A stretch of 64,000 nucleotides of DNA from Lepturacanthus savala (Eukaryota > Chordata > Actinopteri > Scombriformes > Trichiuridae), in NCBI GenBank assembly GCA_030544235.1, contig CM060475.1, positions 10,032,909-10,096,908 of the forward strand. The letters run 5' to 3'. Below the pieces are notes generated by a model. That model worked only from the letters and a program-made list of their open reading frames with translations. It was not told the origin of the DNA and did not search any database. Positions 1 through 11,040 of the stretch are shown here, one piece after another (positions within the stretch are counted from its first letter, which is position 1; each line of letters begins with the position of its first letter). The position numbers were made by a program, and so were the translations under genes.

Positions 1-522
1 ACCTGGCCATTGACAAGCACTCGCTGGATGTGGAATCAGGTAAAACTGACATTTTCCTCTGTAAAAAAACACCAGACACCACATATTATTGTTTCCAGTC
101 TCTTAAGACTTAAGAACAACCATCTTGCATAGATTAATAAAAAAAATAACAGTTTAATTGATGATGAAAGTCAGGAATTGTACATCAGGGTTTGACTAAG
201 TGATGGAGGCTGATATCATTGATTTATGATCTATATCTATCTATTGACTGGTTTTATTGGGAGTTTCCAGTAAGAACCAGATACACATTTTATAACTAAT
301 TAATTTTTTTCTAACTTTATTGTTGCTTAATTACAACAAACATAGAAACTCTTTGGATTGGAACTCTCAAGTGTTTTAATCCGGCTTTTGAGGAAAGTGT
401 CTTTCGGGGAAGCTGTTGGTAGTCACAGGTGTTTAATCCTCTTCAGCTCTGAGGACTCTCTCTGTCTCTGACTCTGTAACTCCTCTCAGGACTCTGATCT
501 AATACCTTAGATAATCTGTCAG

Positions 523-560
<38 letters not shown>

Positions 561-3500
561 ATGAATCAACTTCATGTTTACGTCTGAGCTCCGCAGTCCA
601 TCTGTCCAGATTTGTCTTTGTTTCTGCAGGTTTAGAGAGTGTTTAGAATCAGAATGAGGACATTTAATTTCAGACATAAATGCATTCATTTAACAGTGAG
701 ATCATGTCTCTGTTTCCTCACATCTCCAGGTTTGCAATATGGATCAATCTGCTGGTAGGATGTTTTAGTCTTCCAACAAATGAAATATTCAGTTTATAAT
801 GATACAAATGAAGGAGAGAATCTGCAACATGAGATTTTTTGCTTAAAAATGCACTTTCTGATTCAGTTTCTGGCAGTGAACTAATTGATTAATCAACTAA
901 TTCAGCTTCATGGTTTTCTTGTCATAAACAGAATAAACTGAAATACTGTAGAATCATTCAGTCGATTAAATAATAGTTCCTAGTATTGATGATGATGTAA
1001 AAATATATTGAAGATAAAAAATGTAAATCTTGATCAAACTGACAGTAAAATGTAAACTGAGTGTTTCAGTGGTCAGAAGTTGTGTGTGAGTTAAGCCAAG
1101 ATCAATCATTCTGATCTCATTTTCTCAAAGACAGACTGTCCGGGTAGTAAGAGGATTTAGATGTTCTAAAGGAAAAGGTTCTTCATGGTTTCTTCTGGGT
1201 GTATTTAGCATATTGCTAAAGTTTTAGCCAACGTTCCTGTTATAAGCTGATAATACATCACATACTGCATTCACAGGCTGATCTGATGCTCTCTACTGGG
1301 AAAGACTATTGTTTAGGTTTTCATAAATTTTAACAATGTCTCGAAAAACTTTTAAATAAATTATTGTGATATTTTAAAGGTCCTAATTATGTTTTATTTA
1401 GCCTGTAAAAATATAAAGGACCAATTAAAAAACCCTGAGGAACTCCACCGGTCATTATTAACAGAAAAGCTGAGATTTTTCTATGGTTTCGTAAGAGAAA
1501 TGGCTCCAGCACGTCTGTGCTGAGCTGCAGCTCTCTAATCTGTCTGAGCCAATCAAAGGAGCTCCTGACAGCCTGGTAACCCTAATCTATAGCAGTGAGT
1601 CACCACGGTCAGGACTCAATGACCGCCAGGACACAGTGTGGACAACATAATCACTTTACTCCACTCACCTGCAGATGTGTGGAGCCAGGTTTTCCATTGC
1701 ACAAGCAGATCATACTGCACTCATCTGTTCCTTCAGAAGACAAACTCCAGTTCTCATATTTTCTACAGTTTTAGAATATTCACTAGTTAAAGTAGTAAAC
1801 TAGGGCTGCATCTGATGATAGTATTGATTATTGATTAATTATTTTCTTGATCAATTGATTGTTTTTGTCTATAAAATAATGAAAAATGGAGTGGTGTCCT
1901 GAACTTCTTGTGTTTCTGTGTTGTGTTTCCTGTCAGGTGACAAAGCCGACCCCTGTAAGTTCCAGGCCTGTAATGAGTTCTCCAGGTGTATGGTGAACCG
2001 CTGGTCAGGTGAGGCTGAGTGTGTGTGCGATGCTGGATACCTGAGCGTGGACGGCCTTCCATGTCAGAGCGTCTGTGAGGTGCAGGAAGACTTCTGCCTC
2101 AATGATGGCAAATGTGACGTCATCCCTGGAGAGGGCGCCATCTGCAGGTGGGAGGAGCTTTAGCACGCTGACTGTACAGAGCACGAATACGTCACATAAA
2201 CCAAACTTACCTTTATGATGCCCCACTACACTGTAATAGAGAGGTGACTATCAAAAAGAAATCTGTTCTTAATGACAGTGGGCGAAAAAGGTATATTCCC
2301 TATCATTCCCTATCTATTGGCTTAATCATCCTCCATATGTCCATTAGCCCCAAATCTATGTTCAACATATATAATACTTCTCTCTCCTTAGTCAATATGG
2401 CTGCTTTTATCCAATCTTATCCAGAATTGGGTCAATGTCTCCTGCCAGGATAATTTGGTCTTCCATATCGCCAAGAATCTTGTTAACCTCATGGAAAAAA
2501 CGCTGCCCCCCTTATTGGCTGCATATATATATTACATAAAACCACAGGCTACCCCTTTATTATGGCTTTATGCACACAATACTCCCCTCTGTGTCTTTAG
2601 TTTGTTTTAAAAGAATACAACTTATGTTCTTATTAATTAGAATCAGCACACCATTACACTTATTTGAGAACCAACTGTAAAATACACAGCCCACCTAACC
2701 TGTTTTAAAAAACTTTATAAAACTTCCACAGCCATTTATGCTCCATGAAATAAACTTAACAAACCTATTGGACATCTCTGATGACCTTGCATTACCCATG
2801 TATCAACTTCTGTCATTACAGTTTTAATTGCCATTACCAAATTTGTTTCTGTTTTTTGGAACATCTGAGTTCACCCAAGTTAACAAAAAAGCTTGCAGCT
2901 TGTTTGCAAGTGTTGAAACTGCTGTAGAATCTACTGGTGTCCTAGTTTAAGAGTGTTAGATTTGACCTGTGACCCCGGCTGCAGGTGTCGTGTTGGAGAG
3001 AACTGGTGGTACCGTGGTAAACACTGTGAAGAATTTGTCTCTGAGCCGCTGGTGGTGGGCATCGCCATCGGCCTGGTGATGGGGTTCCTGGTGGTGTTGG
3101 CCGGGATCATCTTCTTCCTGTCCAGGATGCTGAGAGGACAGTATGATGCTGAGGACAGCGAGGACCCCACCAGGTCAGCACCAGTTCAGTGAATATATAC
3201 ATTACAGACGGGAGATAGGATGCAGAAGTCAGTCAGTGTCCTTTTATTAAGCAATTCAGTAGACAGGACGGCAGCCAGAAAGAGGCTATCCAAAGAGCAA
3301 GGGTTGGGAAACAAAACTAGAGTAGTCTGGCTGCTAGAGGAGTTTAGAGTAGTCTGGCTAACACCAGAAAACAGGCTGGACCACACAGATACTGATAAAA
3401 CAAACTGGTAATGGGACACAGATGTGACACTTGGCCAGGTGAAACTAATCAAAAGGTGGCATCACGTCATACATCACGTTTCTTTGTAAGTCACCTGTTT

Positions 3501-4665
3501 TTATTCAGTTGTACCAGACAAATGAGTCTTTTCTTTAACTGATAGATTCTGTACAGCACTTTCTAAGAAAACCACATTATTACATGCCATACCTTATAAA
3601 GACACTTAGTGGCTTCATTTATTAGTGGACATGGGTAGAAAAATGTGGGTTAAGAAAGTAGCAGCCAACCTGGAATCAAACTCAGAGACAGGTCATTTGG
3701 ATTTGTTGCCAGAATCTTTGGAAAATTTTTCTGTCCAGTCATGGATGGGGAGATAAATACATTTATGCAAATGGATTTGGTTCATATTAGTGTGCTCTAG
3801 ATAAGTATATTTGCTTTCCCCGGTGAACTTCCTAAGAACTATAAACTTCCACTGCCCATATTTAAGGCTTTTTGGTCTTTGTTAAATTACAGCAGCCATA
3901 TTTCAGTTTTTAAATACATTTTATTTCTTCATAAGCTTCCATGAGAAATTGTTGCTTGGTGATAAGTCTGCAGCAGGCATTGCTGCATCATTGAATCTGC
4001 GATCCACCTCATGATCTAGTCAAGATCTGGCAAACTTTCCATCCATCCATCCATCCATCCATCCATCCATCCATCCATCCATCCATCCATCCATCCATCC
4101 ATCCATCCATCCATCCATCCATCCATCCATCCGAGACTATAAATCATGGTTCAGTGAGTTTCAGTCTTCCATGTTTTCCTCTTCCAGGCGAGGTGACAGT
4201 GTTCTGAAGCTGGAGCGCGCCGCCAAGCTCGACCCGATGTCGGACAACAAATCGGTTAGCACCCAGTCCTTCAGTCGCTATGACGATGAGCACCCCCAGT
4301 ACTACAGTTGCTATGACGACATACAGCCACAGTACTACCGCCGCTGCGACCCTGACCCCGCCCAGTACAGCATCGCCTCCCTCAGCACTGATGAGTCCAC
4401 AGACCAGAACTCCATGCTCACCACAGAGGTGAAGAACAGCATCATGGGACTGTTGTGTTGTCAACTTTGTTCATTTCTTTTTTCTTCTGTTTTTTTTTTT
4501 GCTTGTTCATCCCTGGTCTACAGAGTTCACTCTTCTGTTATATAAACTTCTTCTCATCCTTTGACCTTTGACCTGTTGCAGGAGATCCAGGAGCGTCTGA
4601 AGATCATCGAGTTGTGCTGCAGAGGTCAACCCTGTGCAGACTACGTGAGACAAACTCAACTGTGA
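1..4665 (+). CDS. impg2: Interphotoreceptor matrix proteoglycan 2, 3' end (partial)
   Basis: IMPG2 is a single-pass proteoglycan of the matrix around rod and cone photoreceptors. Only the last five exons are in the window: 1-39, 1937-2147, 2985-3173, 4188-4428 and 4582-4665, all with GT-AG borders and matching phases. Exon 1-39 is the end of the SEA domain (…LAIDKHSLDVES). The next two exons encode Cys-rich EGF-like modules (starting DPCKFQACNEFSRC) and end with GENWWYRGKHCEEFVSEP, which is nearly identical to vertebrate IMPG2. A membrane span follows (about 3046-3120, VVGIAIGLVMGFLVVLAGII), then a basic stop-transfer (SRMLRGQ). The cytoplasmic tail carries two YDDxxPQYY motifs and closes with EIQERLKIIEL, the conserved C-terminal helix of the family. 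The stop codon TGA is at 4663-4665; the end (DYVRQTQL) lies close to where human IMPG2 ends. The GTGAGT that overlaps the stop could also act as a donor, so a further exon is possible but unlikely. Which teleost copy (a or b) is unknown. Confidence 0.93.
524..558. repeat. (CA)n microsatellite in an impg2 intron
   Basis: About 17 uninterrupted CA units in the intron between the SEA-end exon and the first EGF-like exon. The rest of this intron (40-1936) shows no feature I can support. Confidence 0.95.
4039..4132. repeat. (ATCC)n tetranucleotide microsatellite
   Basis: About 23 near-perfect ATCC units end only 55 nt upstream of the acceptor of the impg2 tail exon (4188). The position is close enough that length change might affect splicing, but that is speculation. 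Confidence 0.95.
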
Positions 4666-4718
4666 GTGAATGTTTTAATGAGGAATGAAGAAAAATACTG
4701 AATGAAATAACTAAACAG

Positions 4719-4724
4719 AATAAA
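4719..4724 (+). promoter_or_regulatory. Polyadenylation signal AATAAA after impg2
   Basis: A canonical AATAAA lies 54 nt beyond the impg2 stop codon. It supports 4663-4665 as the true stop and implies a very short 3' UTR. Use of this signal is inferred. Confidence 0.5.
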
Positions 4725-5454
4725 ATGTAAACATAATCATAGTTATGAACAACAGCCAAAGTAAAGAATCGAAAATTATTAAAAAGAAAAATCCTCATGA
4801 GACCATAATTATAGAGGATTTATTACTTATTCATTAGTAGACAGGTCAAAAAAAAACTTTTGATGCTTTCTGGAAATTTACTCAGTTCAGCACATATCTA
4901 ATCATAGTTTATCAATTGCATATTTAAACATACAGTTTTATTTGTACAGCTTTTTAACACCTTGATTAACTGTCACACAACATCTTCTCCACCACACTGA
5001 TCTTCACCATCTGTATTTCTTTCCCAAATTATTTAGAAAGAGCAGTGAGTTATTAGGAGTCGCAGCACGAGCAGCATCAAAGAACCAAATCAACTGAAGA
5101 TATGTAGAAGTATATAAACTGATTGCTTCCTTCCTCTCGCCAATCATTTGTTGATGTTTTGAGGTTTTATCTGAGCTTTTATTTGGTGGTTGAACCATCG
5201 TCTGTTTGAGCCAAAACCACCAAACTAATCCGGTTTTCTCTGGTTTTGGGAGCAGATGGCTGGAGAGGAGAGGGAGCTCCTCCACATAGAGAACAGCTGG
5301 AACCTCAAGGTACCGACAGACTTCTCTAGTCCACCTCCTTTTATTTAGTCCTATGACTTTTTACTGCTTTAGAACAACAGTTCAGTTACATTCAGTATGA
5401 ATAGCAGGAAACATTGGAAAATATTGAAATTAGAATCTTGTATATAAATATCAA

Positions 5455-6010
5455 TATCTTGCCCACAAGTAAGTATATTGTTCACAAACATCAGTATCTT
5501 GTTCACAAGTTAGTATCTTGTTTGCAAATATCAGTATCCTGATCACAAACATTTGTATCTTGTTCCCAAATAGTTTCTTGTTCCCAAACATAGTATCTTG
5601 TTCACAAGTTAGTATCTTCTTTGCAAATATTGGTATCTTGTTCACAAACATCATTATTGTGTTCCCAATCATTAGTAGCTTGTTCAAACATTTGTATCTT
5701 GTTCACAATCTTAAGTATCTTGTTCACAAGTTAGTATCTTCTTTGCAAATATTGGTATCTTGTTCCCAAACATGAGAATCTTGTTCCCACACATTAGTAT
5801 CTTGTTCACAAACATTTGTATCTTGTTCCCAATATTATAATCTTGTTCAAACATTTATATCTTGTTCACAAGTTAGTATCTTCTTTACAAATATTTGTAT
5901 CTTGTTCCCAAACATTATAATCGTGTTCACACCTGTTAATATCTTTCACAAACACCAGAACCTTGTTCCCAGCCATTAATGTCTTGTTCACAAAGGTTAG
6001 TATCTTCGTC
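5455..6010. repeat. Degenerate minisatellite, 20-24 bp unit
   Basis: More than 20 diverged copies of a unit close to TATCTTGTTCACAAACAT, with TTAGTATCTTCTTTGC variants. Open frames crossing it on either strand arise from the repeat, not from a gene. Confidence 0.85.
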
Positions 6011-7438
6011 TTTGCTCACTCATCTTGTTTCTCTGTAGAATCTGGCCTTTGTCTTCACTTGAAGTACGAGGAGTTCTGTCCCCACGCTGCTTCAGATTGA
6101 TTCTCTGGACGACCGAAGGTGAAGTTATCAGAATTTATTTTCGGAGGCCTCGCTCTGCTCTGTTGGATCCTGAACTGAACTTTGACCCTCAGGAGGTCGT
6201 CTGCTCCTCCTCCTTTTATCTTTTCTTTGTTCTTATCGCTGGACATTTTGTTTTTTAATAACACTTCTTTACATTTTCTGTCTTATACTTTAAAAGTACC
6301 CTGCTGCTTTCACTCACCTTCAGCTTAAATTCTTTCTGTTTACATTCCGTCCTGCTCGCCACCGCTGTCACAGAAACAAAAATTGGAACTTTTTCTTTCT
6401 TTTTTTTGTAACAGCTGTGACTCACAGTGCTCCTCCCTGTCAGTGCCTTCACCACTCTGTGAGCTTCTTCTGGGATATAATGCAAAGAAGTGCAGAGCAT
6501 CGGCATTTCTGTGTTTTAACAACAACTTGGATCAATTAACTACTTGTTTCCTCTTATATTTTTTTTTTGTTCGTCCAATCAACTTCTTGCTGAACGTGCA
6601 TGACATGTGAATGTTTACATTTCTCAATCAATGCTGGAATGTTAACTGATGTGTAGGAATGTAGCTTGTGTTGTGTATTTCCTTTTAAAGTGGTAGATGT
6701 TAGAATGTAAGAGGCTCAATGAAGCATAATAGTAACAGATTCAACAAAAGTATTCATTTAAACACGTGGAACAGTGCAAAAGAGCACAAATTACAAACCC
6801 TGACGTTTATTAATATGACATTATTGTTCATGATAAACAAGATTATAACCTGAACAAAGTTAATATCCTCTTTTAGGACTTCAGGGGCTCAAAACTAACG
6901 TCTCATGACAGAAGAAAGTAAAGTAAATGCTGATATTGACTCACCATTTCCACTGAACATCTGTCTGTTGACTTGAATTTGCTTTACTTGAAAAATGTTC
7001 TATGTAAAGTCAACTGTCTATAAAGTAGGAGAAATGCATTAAGTAGCACGGTAGCTGATGTTAATGTTTGATGCTGAATATGTTTGAGTTTTACTTTTAG
7101 TTTAGTAGAAACGTCGCCCACTGATAGAAGGAAACGCCTCAAAGTGACTGGACAGGATTCTCGTCCTCATTATTCACACGTCTTCATGTGTTCTTTGTGT
7201 CTCTGTGTCTCCATGTTTTGTATCGTTGTGTTTTCTATGTGTCCAATCAGAGCAGAGACAAAGACTGATGTGGAAGTGGCACAATCACAGCTTTCTAAAA
7301 TAAAATAATATTTTTTACAGTATCATCTGTCAGTCCTTATGTATATTACATATAAATATTTTATTTCAGGTAAGAGAACAAAACTGTAATAACAAGTAAA
7401 GGTCTTCTTAAAGAAGGATACATTTAGTAGAATTTTAT

Positions 7439-7757
7439 TTAAGCCTCTATTGCATGAAATATTACTTAGACATAGTAAAAAAAAGGTGTTTTTATTACTT
7501 AAAGTGTTTACTTACACCAGATAGTGAGTTCAGTTTTTTATTTGGTGAAAATTTTCCAAAATTCGGTTGTGAGACAGTGATGCTCACATGTCAAAGGTCC
7601 ATCAGCAATAGGGATATTCTGGTCATGTGACCTCATAAAATGTATGTCCTTCAGAATAAAAGCCCCCTTTTCACACCTAACTGTTAAAACAGATTTTATA
7701 TCACAGCTTTTTAGAAAAATTAAGATGAAATGCATGCACTATGCAATCGAGGGTTAA
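7439..7757. mobile_element. piggyBac-like MITE, copy 1 (TTAA-flanked)
   Basis: The 319-bp segment begins TTAA-GCCTCTATTGCATG and ends with the inverse (ATGCAATCGAGGG-TTAA). Terminal inverted repeats starting CCY next to a TTAA target duplicate are the mark of piggyBac-type elements. The interior matches the inverted copy at 50382-50802 over much of its length (for example TTTTGGAAAATTTTCAC/GTGAAAATTTTCCAAAA and CACATGTCAAA/TTTGACATGTG). No transposase is encoded, so it is non-autonomous. The family name is not known to me. Confidence 0.7.
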
Positions 7758-8390
7758 TAGAGAAATTACATTTTTTAGAACTCATCTGCAATTTAACTTG
7801 TAATCTTAAATGCATTTCATGTGCCTTTACATTGTTTTAAATCTTATCGTTCATCAGAAATTAAAATAAAAAAGGCCTGATTTGGTCTGATTGTCAGACC
7901 ATTAGCTGTTATTTCACGACAACAATCAATAACTGAAATACTGATTTTACAGTTTAATTTAAACAGTTAAAATTGTATATAATAATATTTATCTATATAA
8001 TTCACATTCAGAAGCATCATGTGGCTGTGTTTACCTTATCACAGAGATGCATGCTGGGTAGTTAAGGTCACCTCGTGGTCTGAGGAGACATTACACACCT
8101 AGTTAAATACCTGGCTGTCAGCCGTCAGCGGGTGGGGTCTATTTCCTGCACATTCTACTGACTGGTGTTTTGTGAGCAGAGAAAACACGACTGTCAGACG
8201 TGACCGAGTTCAACAAACACGTCACCATGACAACCTGACGACAGCAGAACAGTGTGTAAATAACGTCTTTTCCATTCCTTCTTCCCTCCTCTTCTGCACC
8301 TTCTCCTTTTACATACTTTAAATGTTTCTTTGCATTTTTGTTGGTTTGTTTTCAATGTGTACGTTTTATTATCAGTATCAGTAATTGGTA

Positions 8391-8556
8391 TTAACCCTCT
8401 ATTGCATGACATCTGAGCATCAATGTGTCACAATCCAAGGAAACTTTACACCAAATACATATATATTATTCTTAATAATATATATATTATTAAGAATTGA
8501 AAACATTGAAAACATTTTTTACTGTCTACACAATATTTCATGCCATAGAGGGTAAA
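8391..8556. mobile_element. piggyBac-like MITE, short copy 2
   Basis: The segment starts TTAA-CCCTCTATTGCATGAC and ends ATGCCATAGAGGG-TAAA, so it shows the same terminal inverted repeat as the copies at 7439 and 50382. It is only about 166 bp long and its right TTAA is degenerate. It contains a perfect AT-rich palindrome. It may be an internal-deletion derivative of the same family or a separate short family using the same ends. Confidence 0.6.
8469..8496. repeat. Perfect 28-bp AT palindrome
   Basis: Fourteen bases (TTCTTAATAATATA) are followed directly by their reverse complement. It sits inside the short TTAA-flanked MITE, roughly at its centre, and could form a cruciform. Confidence 0.9.
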
Positions 8557-9479
8557 ATGTGTGACTTTAAAACATATATGTGGAAAATCTTTTATTGGTT
8601 TTCAAAATGTTATTTCTAAAAATGTGTTTGTGACACAGCAGGATCAGCACTGAGAGGCTCAGGAAGAGTTTCTGCCAGACCACGAGGATCCTGGATCAGC
8701 CTGATGGATTTCTTTAACATTATGAAGGTAAAATCCCTCATAGTCATAATCAACATCTACCTATAAAAGCTTGCATATCTCTCTATTTATCAGATCAACC
8801 TCATCCTTTTTTAAAATTTTTTATAGATATTCAAACCATCACTAGTTAAAATCCTATAGCTTACATATCACAACACTATCCTGCAGCAGAGCTTTGGTTT
8901 TAGTGTAAAGCTCCATATTACAGCTCCTCCTCATGTTGCTTCCCAGCACTTTTGTTCCAGTTTAAAGCTCCATTGTCCCGTCTCTTCCTGCACTGATCCT
9001 GCAGCCAATGTAACATCAGTATACAGGAAGAAGCAATAAGCAAGAGATTTATCATAATTCCGGTTTTACTTGACCTATCAACACAATTTAAAAACTGATA
9101 TGTAGAATGAGATCCTCCCTTTCAACATAAATTGTAGCCTGGCTCATTCTGTGTGGATGTGGATGCCGTGGCTGGATTTCCTCCATGTTACAGTAATCTC
9201 ATCAGTAAAGAGGATTTCTCAAGTTTCACCATCATGTTCTCATCTGCTTTCAAATGTCAACACTTCACTTCTGTAATTGTATAGGAAAGCTGACTTCCTA
9301 TGGGCACCGAATGCCTTTTGCTTTTCTCACCATGCAAAACAGAACAGAATGAAAGAGGAGAACATTACAGATAATCCTGTATTTCTCATCTGCAAAGATA
9401 TAATTTGTCTTCATTATGTTAGCACAGATATTTCTCCAGTACAATTATTAGAGACTGCATCCAATTCAATGCAACGATT

Positions 9480-9830
9480 TTCAGAAGTTTGGGGTCACTT
9501 ATTACAGAAACTACTCAGAAACACACTCTATACATCACTAATGTGGTAAATGACTATTGTAGCTGCAAATGTCTGGTTTTTGGTGCATCGATATCTACAT
9601 AGGTGTAGAGAGGCCCATTTCCAGCAACTATCACTCCAGTGTTCTAATGGATCAATGTGTTTGATTATTGCATCAGAAGGTTAATGGATGATTAGAAAAC
9701 CCTTGATGCTATCATGTTAGCACAGCTGGAAACAGTTTAGCTGCTTAGAGAAGATAGAAAACTCAAGGGAAAAAATATGATTTCAAATACAAATAATTAT
9801 TTCTGACCACTTTTGTAACTCAATAACGTT
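9480..9830 (+). mobile_element. Tc1/mariner-like MITE, copy 1
   Basis: This starts TTCAGAAGTTTGGGGTCACT and runs through a core shared with the copies at 16445-16830 (inverted) and 36949-37309. Shared core strings include ATGTCTGGTTTTTGGTGCAT and GTGTAGAGAGGCCCATTT. The right end is diverged and I cannot place its terminal repeat. No transposase reading frame is present. Confidence 0.65.
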
Positions 9831-10496
9831 AACACTGAAACTTATCTAACAAGCCAGTGATAGAAATAATGCTCCTGATATAAAGAATGAACAGCATCAT
9901 TCTGTTTTTTATGTTTTGAAGCATCCAGATAAACATCAGGACTCTTTAGATCCTGAAGCAGCTTCACTTCTTCTAACAGCCAACAGGAGGTTGTTTTTTA
10001 TTTCCTGGACAAGCATCCAGTGTTCAAACCTCCAGAAACCAGTGAGGAGGAGGAAGGTGAGGAGGTGGAACCAGATCTGCTGATCATTGGGTGGGCAGGT
10101 GTCTTTCTGGCTGTTGGAACGCTTTTCTGGACCGGTCCTCTGCGTCTTTAATGGGAAACACAGTCCTCGGTGAGAACAAGTGCCCCTCTGATTGTTTCCT
10201 CCTCCGTCTGGAGCCAGCTCCGTCCTGTCAGAGGAGGTTAGCGTCAGTTACGTAACCGCCGCGTTCAGCATGAGAAGAAAAAACAACAAAAGGCCTTAAA
10301 GCGGTGAAGACCTGCAGGTTCAGGAGATCAGTTTCAGCTGCAGTAAGTGGAGGCAGGTTGAGTTTCAGAGGTTCACTTCACTTTAAAACGCAGCTGGACT
10401 CGTCTGGAAGCTCTGAGCCTGGTGATGGAAGAGACTGCAGAGGTCACAAGTCACATGTGAGGTCACAACCGAGCTCGAACCTAACTCTAATCTGCA

Positions 10497-10800
10497 GTAT
10501 TAGGTAGTGACTGTACTGCATATACAATGTTAATTACTGACTGTACTGTATTATACAGTATTAATAACTGACTGTACTGCATTATACAGTATTGGTTACA
10601 TACTGAACCACATTATACAGTATTAGATATTGACTGTATTGTATTATACAGTATTAGATCCTGACTGTACCGCATTATAAAGTATTAGATACTGACTGAA
10701 ACACATTAAACTATGTTAGATACTGTACTGCATTAAACAGTATTAGTTACCAACTGAACCACATTATACAGTATTAGATATTGACTGTAGCACATTATAC
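10497..10800. repeat. Tandem repeat, roughly 45-bp degenerate unit
   Basis: About six to seven copies of a unit containing ATTAGATACTGACTGTACTG and CATTATACAGT. Single stray units reappear near 11050-11095 and 11320-11350, so the array seems to have been split by the dispersed repeat at 10822-11040. Confidence 0.8.
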
Positions 10801-10821
10801 ATATTGCACAACATAGTCGTG

Positions 10822-11040
10822 CTGCTTCCAGTCCTTTCTGTGTGGAGTTTCATGTTCTCCCTGTGTCTGGTGGGTTTTCTCCACAGGCCAAGAACATGCT
10901 GAGGTTAATTGGAGACTAAATTGCCCATAGGTGTGTGCCCCATGATATGCTGGTGACCTGTCTGAGGTGTATCCCTGCATCTGGGATTGGCTCCAGGTGA
11001 CCCCCATGACCCTAGTGAGGAATAAGCAGGTATAGAAAAT
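10822..11040 (+). repeat. Common dispersed teleost repeat (unassigned family)
   Basis: The text TGTGTGGAGTTTCATGTTCT … GGATTGGCTCCAGGTGACCC … AATAAGCAGGTATAGAAAAT belongs to a very common dispersed sequence of fish genomes. An inverted copy lies at 44584-44835. I cannot name its repeat family with confidence. Its insertion interrupts the 10497-10800 tandem array. Confidence 0.6.

Noticed and set aside
5256..5309. Possible extra last exon of impg2 after acceptor GAGCAG
   Set aside because: The impg2 frame already ends at 4663-4665 after the conserved EIQER helix, close to the human C-terminus, and an AATAAA follows at 4719.
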